From positions 682,001 through 746,000 of the forward strand of contig VZSE01010767.1 in NCBI GenBank assembly GCA_013398275.1: DNA of 64,000 nt. The letters run 5' to 3'. Within the stretch, counting starts at the first letter, position 1. Each line of letters begins with the position of its first letter. Origin of the DNA: Promerops cafer (lineage: Eukaryota > Chordata > Aves > Passeriformes > Nectariniidae). This document shows positions 22,438 to 35,709 of this stretch, piece by piece. The notes below the pieces were generated by a model. The model worked only from the letters and a program-made list of their open reading frames with translations, was not told where the DNA came from and did not search any database. A program made the position numbers and the translations under genes.

Positions 22438-23669
22438 TTTGGCGATACAGGGTTACAGGAAAAAGGCTTTTATTTGCTTCTTTGTTTTAACTCTGTGAAA
22501 TTGATGGGCTTTTTCTTTATCAAGTAGAAATTTACATGCTTTTTGATGTATTAGTCTCATTGTATTTCCTGATGTTGTTTATCTGGGAGCCTTGCCTGTG
22601 TCTGAGCAGTCTTCCTCTTTCCATATTTCTGTAGGACAAAAATAATGAAAAGCTGTCCTTGATAGAAGTGAGTTTCCACATCCTTGACAAAAAATTCATG
22701 CTTTAGATTTGCTGTTGGGATGACAGCTTTTTCTTTCTTCTTGTAGGAGTTATTCTTAGAAGCAACTCCTGTATAGCTGTACCTTAATCTGCATTATTGC
22801 ATCATTAATATTTTCACAGTAGAGATTACTATGATATGCTGCTACAGGTTAATGTTTTTCTGGGGTTCTCAGTCTGTTGCCTTCTCAAGTCAACCTATTA
22901 ATAACTTGAAACTAACTCTATAGGAGAAGAGGCACTGTGCAGCGTTTGGAAATACAGGAGTAACTTGTAAAGTTACATGAAATACATGAGTTACAGCAGC
23001 AGACAGGGGCAGCAGGGATGTAAAACACTGAACTGGTACCCTTCTTCACCAAAATATATCCATTCCCAGTTGTTACATTGCATGATTTTGCATACTTGCA
23101 TGATTGACTGTCTTGGTAGTTCCCATGTATTTTGATAGAGCTCAGCATGGTATTATCAGAAAACTTTTTATGTAGTAATGTGTTTAAAATGAACAAGTAA
23201 TATATCTAATCATGACAAAAGCATAGCTCAAGAAAACATTAAACATAGGAGTGAAGTGGAGGGTTTGACACAACCACATTTACAGGACTCAGAAGAGGTC
23301 TGTCACATGGTGCAACAGTAAGTTTGAAGATCATGATACTTATTTTGTATACTTAGTACATACTTAGAATATATATTATAAGGATGCTTTTTTTGGGGGT
23401 GTTTAGCACATATTCCTGAGAATTACTGAGAATTATTTTCTGGGAATTACTGTTACAGCTTGGACTCATTAAAGAAGAGAGATTAGGTATGTGCAAGTTT
23501 CAAAGTTTGGTAGAAAGAATTGATAGTGACTTGGGGAAAGGAATAGTGCATATGGGGTAGCTTGACTATATGAGAGAGAAAAAAAATGTAAGACATCTTC
23601 TGAACTCACATTAGCAAAGAGGAATTTTTTTTGTTCATTGGTTGGAGGTTTTTTCTTTGTTTGTTTTCG

Positions 23670-23691
23670 TGGTGGTGGTGGTGGTGGTGGT
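23670..23691. repeat. (GGT)n trinucleotide tract
   Basis: About seven perfect GGT units. On the minus strand they create short Pro or Thr runs in chance open frames between 23469 and 23859. Confidence 0.9.
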
Positions 23692-25051
23692 ATTGTCTTG
23701 CCTGCAGGGAAAGAAATAAAAGAAATGAGAGTAATCGAAATTGCTGCCATGAAGATGGTCAGTCTGTAGAGTAGATACCTTGAAGATGTTTTGAAAATTG
23801 TGCTTTCTAGTGGAGAAACTAGACTTAAACAAAAGCAGTGTATTAGGGAGGAGCGACACGTGATGAATGCGCTTTCTAGCTTAGACCATGATTTAAAATT
23901 TTCTGTAGAAATAGCCTAAATGATAGCTGTACTTCATGCAAATCTGCCAGAAAATCCATGAGAAGCATTCCCTGGGTTTGAGCTTGATGAGGCATCCAGA
24001 GATGTTTATTAAAAATAATTTATTTTTTTAACATTAACATTTTTAATATTAGAATGGCAATAAGGGGATGTCTGATGTGAAGCATTAGCAGAATGTGTTT
24101 AGGTGATGTGCTGTGAGGGTTTGGATGAGTAGGGCCTCAGTGAATGAAGAATAAGGCAAAGAGAATAATAAGTTTAAAACTTTATGGCATTGTTTTAGAG
24201 TTGACAGGAAAATGTTTCTCTGAGAGCCCTGATAATGAAGTTCCTTTCATCATTGATGTTTACAGTCCCTGTTTTATTATTTATGTGATAACTCACAAGA
24301 TAATTATTCATCACAAAATCCCTATTAATTCTTAATGCTTGGTGGTGTGGGTACAATGAACATGGTGTATCTATTAGGCTGATTTTAAATCCATGCAAGA
24401 GTAATGAAGAGAGCATTTAATAACAGTAAGTAGGTTAACAATAGCATTTACTCATCAGAAGGACTTCCATCATCTCAAGTTGTTATAAGCTGTGAAAAGA
24501 GATGGAACTGGATGTAGGATTTCAGTTCTGAGTTAATTCCATTGACTTTAATGGTCCCTTGGGCCAAATGAATTATTAGTGAGGTAACAGCAAATTAAAA
24601 AGATCCAGAGCACTATAAAAGTTGCCCCACTTGAGATTATATATTAGCTTTCATTTACCTGTAGGTGATTATGCCGTGGAGACAAGCAATTGGTTTTGCA
24701 CATCCACTTTCTCTCCCCTTTCTCATGAGTGTTTTGGGACAGAATACTTTTGCTTTGCTCCTGTTGACAGACTACTTTTATTTTCTTTTGATGATCATAA
24801 TAATTTTATTCAATTTCGTTAGTCTAAGTCAAACCCTTAAAAATACACAGCTTTGTGTGTTCTTACAAGAATGGGACACAAAACTATCTCTGCCTTAAAA
24901 TATCTTTTTTCAAGTTGTCATTCTGCTCTTCTCTGATGTTGATGGGAAAACCCATTCTGAAACTTTTTGAAAAGTAATTTTGAACTGGGTGCCACTGAAT
25001 GGATAAGCCTATGGACCAAGCAAGCCTATGGACCCCAACATTCTATGAACA

Positions 25052-25144
25052 ATGTTTAGTGGTTTCAGAGTTGCATTGGTCGTGCTGAGTTGATGGATGC
25101 TTTAAATGTCTCTTTTCCAACCTTGTTGGTTCTATGATTCTATA
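25052..25144 (+). mobile_element. CR1 3' tail fragment
   Basis: The sequence CTCTTTTCCAACCTTG followed by TTCTATGATTCTAT at 25110-25144 is the typical 3' end of a CR1 element with its terminal ATTCTATG-type repeat. The preceding bases, from TTTAGTGGTTT onward, resemble the same family's 3' region. The fragment is about 90 bp, severely 5'-truncated and in the opposite orientation to the copy at 17.8 kb. Confidence 0.75.
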
Positions 25145-28100
25145 TGTCATAAACATAGCCATCTGTCCTAACAAGGTGTTTCTCCATTCTTTGCATGACC
25201 CTCACGTTAATAATTGATTGTTGAATATTCCACTAGAATAATTTTCTGACCATATTTGATACACATATGGATGATTACTGAAAGTAGTTTAAACATTTAA
25301 AAATTTGCTGCAAGAGAGCTGACGGGTTTTATTTTTTAAATAGTAATCCTTTGCTTATTTTCTACTTTCCTTTCTCTGCAGATGTACCAGTTTGGCCAAG
25401 GGTTACAATTACCTGTTAAAAAAATATCTATTTAGCATTTCCTTCTGTGTTGCCCTCACAAACCAGGCAGTGCAACACTATAGGATATCTGTGGTATCCA
25501 AACTATATTAAATACATCAAAGTAAAACAAAACAAACTGAACCTCGCCCCAAAAAACCAAAAAAACCCCCAAAGAAACAAAACAAAACCAAAACAAAACC
25601 CCAACCAAAACAAACAAACAAACAAAAAGACCAACCAACTAACCAAAAAAAGCATGCAACTGATGCATTTTTTCTTCCAAATGCAAATATGAAAATTTTG
25701 CATCAAGATGAGTATCTAGAGTAGAATTCTGCTACAGCCTGCAGCCTGGTAAGGTTGTGCATGTTGTGTGTCTTCCCAGAGTAAAAGCATTCCCCTGAAG
25801 CTCTAAATTGCAATGTGGCCTCTTACTCCTGCACCCTGTATGGTGATCATTGTTCAACCTTGGCATCAAATGACTCTTTCAATCCCAAAGAAGATATTCT
25901 GTGACCTCTCCATCTACTTTGTCCTCCTGGAGCAGGTAGGTCAACAGCTCAAGGTGGCAGGAAAAAACAGTTTATCTTCCCTTATCCTACTCCTTTTCTG
26001 GCCCAAGAGGCCTCTGCAAAAAATGCATGCTGAAATTTTCACAACGGTGATGATGGTCAACGGAAGTTTAGAGAGCTCCACTGATTCCAGGAAATGTATG
26101 TGCCCTTTGTTTCATCCCTTCTTTGGGCTCCACACAACTCTTCCTGCTGTGCTGCTTTCTGCTTGCTCCCAGTGGGCAGGTCCTGTGAAACGTGGGAGAG
26201 TCTTACAGTAGACATAATTAGAAACATAAAAGGTCTCTCTCTTCAGTATGTCATCTTCTCAGGAAACAGGAGAGCTGTTTTCTTCTGTGAGAAATTTGAG
26301 TCAATCAGTTCTGTTTGTCCAGTATTAAAAACCTATTTATGATCCCTATTGTATAAAAACTCCTCTGTGTAATCATGTTTATTTCCTTGACCCTGGCCCT
26401 CACTTTTCTCCTCATGATATAGACGTGTCATATAAGGAAAGATATTGAGTTCTGTACTTATTTTTAAAGGCAGTTTTCATTGTGAGTTTTTTTGAAATAA
26501 TTTTAATTTTGATACAAATATTTTCTATCCACTGAAATGTTCTGTCTTCAGAAATGAGTGTACTGCCATACTTGGTTTTTTCACTATGGAAACTCTAAAG
26601 TGCTTTCTTTTCCCAGACCTGTTACTTTTTCAGTTTCCCCTCTTGAAGTCTAACATTTCAAATGTTCCTTTGACCTTCTTACATCTTAGTCCTGGCAAAG
26701 AAAAAAAAATGCCAATGTTCAGGTGATTGGAATTTTCATTTGCATTTTAATGGCCTCTTTTCTAGTGGGTCTGCTTATGTATCCCTGAAGAGGTACAAAA
26801 TAGAGCAATTGTTGTTCAAATGTGACCATTAAAACAAAAAAAAATTGTAATAATAATTCAGATTTGTTGCTATATGATTTTTATAGACAGATTTCAGATC
26901 ATCTCCATGCCAAGTTTACTCTTGTTTTATGATTGCTAATGAATTATACATACCAAGAATAAGATTATTTTATAATGTCTCCTTTCTTTCTGCAGTGATT
27001 TGATGACTTCGCAGAAGTGTTTTTCAATTTGTTACAAATAAATTTAAATTGATTTTGTTTGGTTATTCATAATCTTTTTGTTTGAAATATCTTGATCAGT
27101 TAAGTGGGATGAAAGGCTTTCCACCTCTTCATGTGTTGACAAAACATTTTATGAACAGGAAATAAGCACTTCTGCAATTGATTGGAAAGCTGCATTATTT
27201 TTTCTTTCTAGGAGATGACAATTTTTTTACATGTGATCACTTAGATCTTGAGAGGAATAACCAGATGGCAAATTTGCACCAGAACTCATCCTTCAGAAAA
27301 AGCTGTGAATAGAGATGGGTGGAAAAAAGGGAATGGAAAACTTCGGAACCTGAATAGTTTTTAATACTAATTACTGAGTCTTTGCTGTTTATTTCCCTAT
27401 ACACATTGTATTAAGAGTTATCTACAGAGGGAAGTTATTCCATGGTAAACTGGGGTGCAAATTTACAGTACATTGGTTACTCTGCATTAACTCCCTGTGA
27501 GGAAACAGCATGAGGCAACTTATTTTACCTTAAAAGTGCCTTGCTTAAAGGTGCTCTTTGTATGGAGGAGTTAGTGGACTGTAAATTCTAACCCAAGCTT
27601 ATTAACATTAAACTGTCTGAATAGATAAAGCCTTATTTGTCTGACATTCATTTTCAATCATCTCTGTAGTAAAGACTTGTCATTGTTGATCTTCTACAGT
27701 CACAACTACAAATTCCTTCAGTTCATGCCTGTGTTTATACAGCAACTGATGTACCCATTGACTGTGGATGGTCATCCTCCGTCCTCATGATGATCCTCAC
27801 TTGTTATGAAGGACCAAAGGTGGGTCTAATATATAAAAGAAATATAATAATAAGTGCTACACTTTTAGAAGTGACAGGAAAAACTTGGTACCAAGCCCTT
27901 GTGATGTTATATGCCTGGAAGTTTGAGAGCTATCTGAGTTTCAAATTAAGCACCCAAACTCCTTCAACTTGAGCAAGATGGCATTGCAACTTGTGCCTGT
28001 CTCAAAATGCAGATCATGAAGAGCACCCATACACTTCTAAAGGGGCATGATTGTGGTAATTGTCAGTGATTGTCTTCTAGTATTTCCAAAGGAGACTTGG

Positions 28101-29187
28101 AGTCTCAGTAGACAGGAAGTCCATTGAGAATGATTGGGTAATATTTGCCACTGATTACCATGACTATTTTTTGAGCAGATAATGAGCTGTGTGAATGATG
28201 AGCATTTGTACAGCAGGTATAGTTTCCAGAACTGACATTTTTGAGCACTTGATACTTTTTGCTCTTCAGAGTTCAACAGATTATGAATCTCGAGTTTGTC
28301 AGTACATGGAAGTAAAAAAAAGAAGCTAGAGATGGTCTAAAAATTATTTCGGTGTGAAGGTCTTTTGACAAAGAACTAGGGAAAAGGGAAACAAAACTTT
28401 TTTTTCCTTTTCCCTCATAGGAATGGAAATGAGGTTTTCTGCAAAACAGAACTGATTTTATTTTTGCCAAAAATCCCATATTCAGTAAAAGTAGCTTGGA
28501 TGAGTGGAAGAAAACAGAACCAGGTGGTGTTTCATGATTGCATCTGAATTTAAAGAATATTAATGTTTCACAGAAAATAATAGCACAAAATTTTTTCTTG
28601 CTTAAAGATACGTATTTTTTTTCTTGAGGTGTAATTCTAAATATCAATTGCCAAAAGCTATTAAAATATTAATTGAATAACCAGCATATTTTTGCTTTCT
28701 GCCTGATTGACTGTCCTATAAAACTTTCTACAAAAATAGGAAGTGGTTTAAAAAAAGGGATAAAAACTCAGTTCCAGGCCATTGCATTGACTTCCAGGAA
28801 TGACACATGCTTCAAGCCAGCATGGATCCTGACTAATTGTTTGTAGCTGAAAAGAATCATATAGGCTTTGTGTCTTAGCAATATTCTAAGAAGATAACTA
28901 ACAAGAAATAACATATATTGGTAACCTCTCTAGAATCACTTTCATTTTCAGAGAATGCTCTGGGCTTGACAGCTCCAGGAAAGGGCATGAGCAGACAAAG
29001 AGTGTAATATAAGCCTGAACACTGCTTTGCTGGCTCTTTTTTTTCCTTCTCAGTATCTGTTATAAGTAAAAATAGATTACCATAGATCTTCTAAACCCAG
29101 ACCAGACATTTGAACTGTCATTTTCACCTCAGATTTCCATCAAGGTATTTTACAGGCACTCAGTAATTTATCCTGTATATCAAGACA
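25145..29187. other. Noncoding stretch
   Basis: No gene is supportable. An A/C-rich tract at 25519-25655 makes a long stop-free region on both strands. The segment 25740-26210 is less AT-rich and has a 132-codon plus-strand open frame (25813-26211) without a recognisable domain or convincing start context. The rest is plain AT-rich DNA. Confidence 0.5.
25519..25655. repeat. A/C-rich low-complexity tract
   Basis: The plus strand is almost entirely A and C (AAAAC, AACC, AAACA words), with very few T or G bases between about 25519 and 25655. It looks like a decayed (AAAAC)n or (AAAC)n microsatellite. Confidence 0.85.
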
Positions 29188-29284
29188 CACACACAAAAAA
29201 AAAAAAAAAAAGAAAAAAAAAAAAAAAAAAAAAAGAAAAAAAAAAGAAAAAAAAAAGAAAAGAAAAAAAAAGGGAAAAAAAGGA
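29188..29284. repeat. Long A tract with G interruptions
   Basis: A short (CA)n run leads into nearly 90 bases of A broken by single G bases, ending in GGGAAAAAAAGG. No AATAAA signal or retroposed body is recognisable upstream, so I call it a simple tract. Such tracts are prone to sequencing and assembly length errors. Confidence 0.95.
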
Positions 29285-32200
29285 CAGCGCTCAGTGCTTC
29301 TGTTCTGTGGTGGTGAGAGGCAGCGCACTGCACACTTTGTAGTCCACAACTAGGGAGTTCAAAAGCTCTAACAAAGGACTTCTATGCAGCCCACGCTTTC
29401 TTCTGCTACTTTTATTCTGAGCAAAATGTATTCTGTTAACAAAGAAATGGGAAATAGTGATCTTAAAACAATTTTCATGCCAGAAACTGGATTTTTGGTG
29501 GTATAATGAACTGATGTCCTGTAAAAGGTCGAAAAAAATTAGATCAGTGAAAGTATTTGATGGCCAGGAGGAATGTAACTTGTCTGTATTTATACAAACT
29601 TTTCCTCTAATAGGTCTGCCCAGTTACTTTAATATAATCAATAGGAAGACTCAGACACATGATGAAAACTTGTTCCAATTTTACCCATGTGTATGACATG
29701 AAAATGGAGAGCTACAGTTTAGATGGACCATTAGAAAACTGCAATGAAACCGTCCATTGAATGAACACGGACATGAAAATGCTCAAGTTATTAATTTAGT
29801 ATTTGCACAAAAGATTCTTGGGAGAGGTTTGAAGTTAGGTTTCAGAACTAGCAGGTCTCCTGATGATTTATTCTCCAATTTAAGTCCAAGACTGGGTGGC
29901 AAGTGAAAGATAATAACAGTAGATAATTGACAATAAAATAAAAAGCACCTGCAGGTGAGATACATGCAATTTATTATTAGCAAATCTGTCAGTCCATAGA
30001 GACTCCAAGCTGTGTTCTCCTCATCAGAACAGGGACATGGAGCTGTGGAAATGTTCTGCACTCTGCCCTTACATGTGTCATTTCTTGATGAAAGGCAGTG
30101 GTCATTTCCTCAAAATTTGATCCAAAAGCCTTAATTCTCTGTCCCTTTGCTGCTCTGTACTTTTTCTGTTATTCCAGAAGCCCTGGTAGAGATATTTAAA
30201 AAACAGCTTGCAATTTGTGATCTCTGCCCTGTCACCCTTGAAAGTTAACTGTATTTTTTTACTACTTGGTTATGCACTTGCTAGGTTTATCCTCACACTA
30301 AAATGTGGAAAAATCCTTATTACTGGAAGTTTGGAGTTTCATGGATCTGTGGATCTGTTTCTAGGGGGAAAAAAAAAAAGAAGGAGAGATTAAAAATCAC
30401 ATGAAAGCAAAACACTGTAAGGGAGGAAAAGTAAATGAGGCTGAAACAACAATCATGGTTTAACTTGAGTTTTCTTTGTTACTACTAATGGTTGTTGCCA
30501 TGTTAGAAGGAAGCGTGTATTGGTTAGAGAGCCAGTGCATACACCTATATTAAAAATAATAAATGTTTTTCATCTTCACAAAAGTTTTTTATGCTCCATG
30601 GAGACCTGTCATTGAAGATACAATTCTTGAGTATTCTATTCCAAAATCACAACCAGTAGAGGACAGTGTTTTCAAAAATATCAGAAGAATAACCATAGAT
30701 TGTTGACTGGCTGATGATACCATTATACTTGACATTGCATCCAGGTCAAGATTTCTGAAAATGGTAAAACTTCCTAGGGAGTCAACTGGTCACTGATAGC
30801 ACAGTTAAGCACTGTTGGCAAAATATAGCATTTTGTAAATTCTGTAAAGTCTGTCTTGCTAAAATGCTTCATCTGCTCACCTTTAGACAAACAAAAATGT
30901 GTAAAACAAGCTATCCAGTTACTAATAAAATATTCTATTTAAAGTTGTGTATTATCAGTCTTTTGGGGGGGGTCTTTTTGCATTGTAAAGTTAGTGTTGC
31001 TTCAGAAAATTCTCTAGAAAGTTGTAATGTCAACTTTTTAAACAGTATTTTTCTCCATTTTGATTATTCTTATATGGCTTTGCTCAGGTCTACAAGAAAA
31101 TAAATATATACAGTGAGTGTTGGGGTTTTTTCAGAAGAATAAGAGCTCACACACACACACATACACACACAAAAGACAGGCATTGAAAACAGAAATTATG
31201 AAATCTGACTATGAAAATAAGTAGAATTGAGATAAAGATCTGCCATGCTTTTTAGTAGATATACTGCAGCTAGCAGATTAGAATTACAATTTACGTGAAG
31301 GATCAAAGATAGAACTGTATGTACCCATGCTCTGTTAAAAGCTAAACTGAATTAAACAGAAAACCTAGTAACATTAAATTAAAATATCTGCAGAAGGAAT
31401 TCTTCTACAATAATGTTGGTACTAACAATAAGCTGTAAGTTATGTCCCAGACATCTATTTAAAGAAAAGAATTACTTCTGGGAAGTTACCAACAGCTTCT
31501 TGGAATTTGATGCTATCAATTCATTAGAGCATAAAAATACTTTTGAACTACATGACCTTTATTAAATTTGATTTGGTTTTCATGTTTGAAATTTAATCTA
31601 TTAACTAATTTTGTTAGGTAGAAAACTGAGTGGAAAGAGCATGGGGTGATCATCTTTAATTTTTTTCACTAGAGGCATTAGAATAATTTGCAGGAAAATC
31701 TTTCCCTTCAGCATTTGGAAGTTAAATACAGACACGTATTTTTGGAAACAAGACTATTCTTACCTGCAAATTATTTCATTCCTCAAATTAATGCTGACTT
31801 CTTCAACCATGTAAATTCATCTTGTTTATAGCTCATTTCTTACAAGCTTTATAGTAGCAGCATATTGTCTCCTCAATTCAGTCTGTCCATCAAAAGCAAG
31901 CTCAAAATAGTTGGAACTATCTTTTCAATCACACTACATGGGATCCAAAGATTTCTCCCCTTCTTTCTGATCCTTGAAAGCAAACTCGATTCATTTTGAC
32001 ATGTTGTCAAAAAGGTCTACTTTTGTTTTTAAGAAAAGCAATGGAGAGATGCAAGGCTCACTAGGAAATAGAATTAGTCCTCCACTCATTTTACAACAAT
32101 CCTGGAATTGGGATCACAAGTCTCAAGCAATGTAACGTTACTGTCATAATCATAAGAGAAATTCTGTAAATCTTTATTTCCTTAGGAACAGAGTGAAATA

Positions 32201-32290
32201 AGGAAAATGACCACGGGAAACAAAGACATGTGGGTGTGTTGCATGTTAATTTGAGACGGTAGTATCTTTCTTCGCCAAAGCCTCAACCAA

Positions 32291-32336
32291 TTTTATTTTT
32301 ATTTTTATTTCTATTTCTGTTTCTTATTTTATTTTA
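32291..32336. repeat. ATTTT-type microsatellite, imperfect
   Basis: Several ATTTT units interrupted by CTATTTCTGTTTC. A decayed pentamer tract. Confidence 0.8.
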
Positions 32337-35043
32337 CATTTATTATGCAGATATAAAAAGCACAGCTCTTGCTAGATCTCAGATACAGGTTTGATTTAAG
32401 TAAATCAGTATATAAATCACATGCTAAACTCTCTCCTGTGACCTGAAGACATCTCTTTTCCCCATTTATATTTTTGTTGAATTCTTTTTCAGATTTTAGA
32501 AATAAGGCTGAATTATGAGGAAAACCTCTGGATTCATACCAAATAATTTGCAAGGTAGTTTTGTAGTGTTAGCCTACTATAATTTGTTTTTCTAAATAGG
32601 TTCAGAATTTCTGCCTTTTCAAATGTATTCTGAAGCACATTTATGACATGATTTATGACATCTGTCACTTCCACAAGTAGCCCCATGGATTTAGGGGGGA
32701 TTACTTCTCTGAGCAAATGCCACCTAAAGTGCAAGATGCCCATAGAAATTAGAAATAAGCCTCCCTAGTGCCTAATTGGTCCCTAAAAACATTTCCTATA
32801 TGACATTTCCAGGTTTACTTTTTAATTTTTTGACATATGTTTTTGCATTGTAAATGCTGAAGAACCCTTTTTTTCCCCTCAAGATCAAGGTGTTTCTGAT
32901 ATTCTCATTCCTATTTTATGGGTTACATAGTATTCCATAATAATTTTATATAAATAAGACACAGATCTACATCCATGCTTAATGCATCATTCAATTATTT
33001 AATTTTTTTTCATGGTAATAACTCTTTTCTTCATCACATATTCCTATTGTCCCTAAACAATTCAAAACCCACCATGGTAGCCTTAGAAGATGGAACTACA
33101 CAGTATTTTATAGTTTGTAATTTCATACGATTTGGGTAGTGTTCTATAAAATTTGCATTGGCATTTGGCACAGCAAGCTGACAATTATTAACAATATATT
33201 TTTCCCTGTCCTGTTTGTGCAGCTCTGTTATTCATAGTGGGCTACAAGTGAGTTAATTTTCAGAAAGAGTGGTTTGAAAGAGGTCTGGAGCTGGGCTGTT
33301 TATGAACACAGCCTTTTCTCTTATTTCTAATTAGTGTGAAATGGTTCCAAACAGGAGTCAGTGCTGCAGAAGTCTGTGCTGCACAAAGCCAGCCTTGTTA
33401 ACGGACACAGAGAACAGTTTGTTTTGCTGAATAAACAACTTTGTCATAGTGCTTTTCAAAAAGAATATAATCCAGTTTACCAGCTGCCCTCTGAATGTTG
33501 AATGCTGTTGATGTGCATCTGGAGGTCTTTCTTGGGGATTAAAAATCTTTATTCCCATTTAGAGTCCCAGGCCTATTTAGAGAGAGATTCAAAAGAGAAT
33601 CAGTTATAAAAACACTATTTTAGTTTTTTTTTAAAGCTGGTATATATTCTTTTATTTATAGAGATGAACTGAAACCTAATCATTGAATATTTTTTCTTAA
33701 ACTTTCTGCTGTGCCTTGCATAGTTAGAAAGTGATGCATGCTGGCATATAATGATTCTTAATAGCTGAGGAAAATACATTAGAGTAGGTCTTGGTGTAAG
33801 TTTTGAAATGAAATGTTCTGTTCTGTCTCAAAATAGGTAGTGGAGATAGATGTTCTTTTGGAGCTTCTGCAGCAAAGCAGGTTCTAGGCATTTTGATTTT
33901 CCAAGAATACCAGATCCAGTCTTATTGTCATTTCTATAATGCTGCATATGGATAGCTGCATCAGGCAAGGAAAAACCTGAAATTACGCATGAAGCTGCCT
34001 TTGGTGTTGACAACAGCATTGCTATTAAAAGGTAAAATAGGACACTCTTGTATATGGTTTCTCTTCTCAGACTTGTGAAGGGTTAGTAACCTTGCACTAC
34101 CTTGTATGATTTTAGTTACCTCACGTTGATCTTCATGTAGTCTAAAATGAGGAGTAGCTCAAAGGCATAACTTAATGCCAGCAAATGATCTGAGAACTTC
34201 ATTGACAACCTCCCATTAACGAAGCTCAGAGTCAATAAGGGGAGTAGGAAAGCAAAGGATATGTGAATGTGAAAACTGTTAGTAGTAGGGATTTGTGTGC
34301 ACTCCTTAGGATAGCAGTTATACTTTCCATGTAACTAACAGGAATTTTCCTGTTCTCTAAATGGAAGGAGAAACTGACAATTTAAAATTTAAAATTACTA
34401 TGTGTAGAATCCTGAGGCTCAGAGATGCAGCAGACAGGAAGAAAAAGAAGGGGAAGGGGTGTATGAGAACATTGCACCTTGTGTATTGCTTTGCAAGAAA
34501 TATTTGTAGCAATAGAAGGAAAAAAGACTAGCAGTGTGTGCAGCCTGGTCTCTTCTCCCAGGCATTGTGTGTGCCATCATGTATCTTGCCTTTGGAGTGT
34601 ACACTGCCTACGCTGCATAAACAGTGAAGAATCCTCCTGGGACTGAGAATTTATGTGACCTCCACTGTCTGAGAAGACATTTTAGGACTTCATGAGATGT
34701 TCTGGTTGTAAAAACTGTGGAAGTTGCAGAAAGATAAAAGATTTAATTCTGCATGATAAAGAATGTTTCTTCAGTGCTTCTGCGCTGAAATTAAACTGAA
34801 GTGAAAGCATCTTTGCCCCACCTGTAAGCAATGCTTTCCTTCCTCGGTATAAGTAGATTCTGAGGCTGTCAAGTATGATGATAATAAGCTGGGGAGAACA
34901 GAGTTTGTCAAACAGTTCAAGGGTGATTGTTGATTTATTAGTTTTGAAATGGTATTAATTGTCTCCCCTTCCTCTTTTTTTTTTTGGTCTTTATGTTTCT
35001 ATTAATGAATATTTATGGATAGTTATATCTTCTTCTTTGTCCT

Positions 35044-35044
35044 N
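35044..35044. other. Ambiguous base
   Basis: The sequence reads n at this position within CCTNTTCTGA. It is the only ambiguity I noticed. The flanking sequence is continuous, so it is probably an unresolved base rather than a gap. Confidence 0.99.
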
Positions 35045-35631
35045 TTCTGATCATCTGTGCCTATCAATATAACAGTAAAGTGGAAGGGCATAGACTCAAA
35101 GATCTGCAATAGGAAGAATGATCACTGGAGTTATGATACCAGAATGTAACTCATACCTTGGTGGATACCTTTGAAAGGGAAATGTCACTTGTCTCAACCC
35201 TGAATTTTTTTTCAGCTTTGGAAAGTATAACTTTAGCTATACCTTCTAATTAGGCAGAATGCAGCTCAGAGCACAAAATAAGTATTTTTTTTCTGGACAA
35301 TTTACTAAATAGCTATGTGAGCTTGTTGAACATGTAAGCATTTAAGAAAGCTGAAATTAAGAGTTATACATATCATAGAAGTGTAATTGATTTGAAAGAA
35401 TTAATATAGCAGCTGCCTCCCTTCTTTCTCTTCCCTTCTGCCCTTAGAATCAGACAGAATGCCTTGGGCTTTCAATTTCAGTGTCTTAATACAAAACGTG
35501 TGACTTGTTTACTTTCTAGCATTAAGACAGTGAAAGTCAAGAACTAGATCTCTTTAGCTCTGTCAGAGTGGAAGAGACATGACATGAAAGTCTCTCTACT
35601 GAATGCCCCTCCCTTTCCTATATGACTCCCT

Positions 35632-35709
35632 CACCTGTAGTTAGCCTAATTAAACTGAATATGGGACTGCTCTTAATTGGCTCCCTGCTCTATTAAGTAA
35701 TGCAGATTA
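35632..35709. promoter_or_regulatory. Possible enhancer-like motif cluster
   Basis: Within about 80 bases are an E-box CACCTG (35632-35637), TAATTAAA near 35648, TTAATTGG near 35673 and ATTAAGTAATGCAGATTAC starting near 35692. Homeodomain proteins favour TAATTA-type cores and bHLH proteins favour CANNTG (established knowledge). The clustering is suggestive only, since TAAT words are common in AT-rich DNA. Confidence 0.15.

Larger units (their letters stand above)
21930..25051. other. Noncoding stretch with simple tracts
   Basis: No supportable gene. The stretch contains the GGAA-type array at 22354-22437, a (GGT)n tract at 23670-23691 and a few short direct repeats such as GAGAATTACT copies near 23418-23455. 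At 25005-25034 a 13-bp word, AAGCCTATGGACC, is repeated 17 bases apart just before the CR1 tail. Confidence 0.5.

Noticed and set aside
25813..26211. 132-codon plus-strand open frame
   Set aside because: No recognisable domain, no splice or promoter context, and an overlapping frame nearby is equally open. Consistent with chance.
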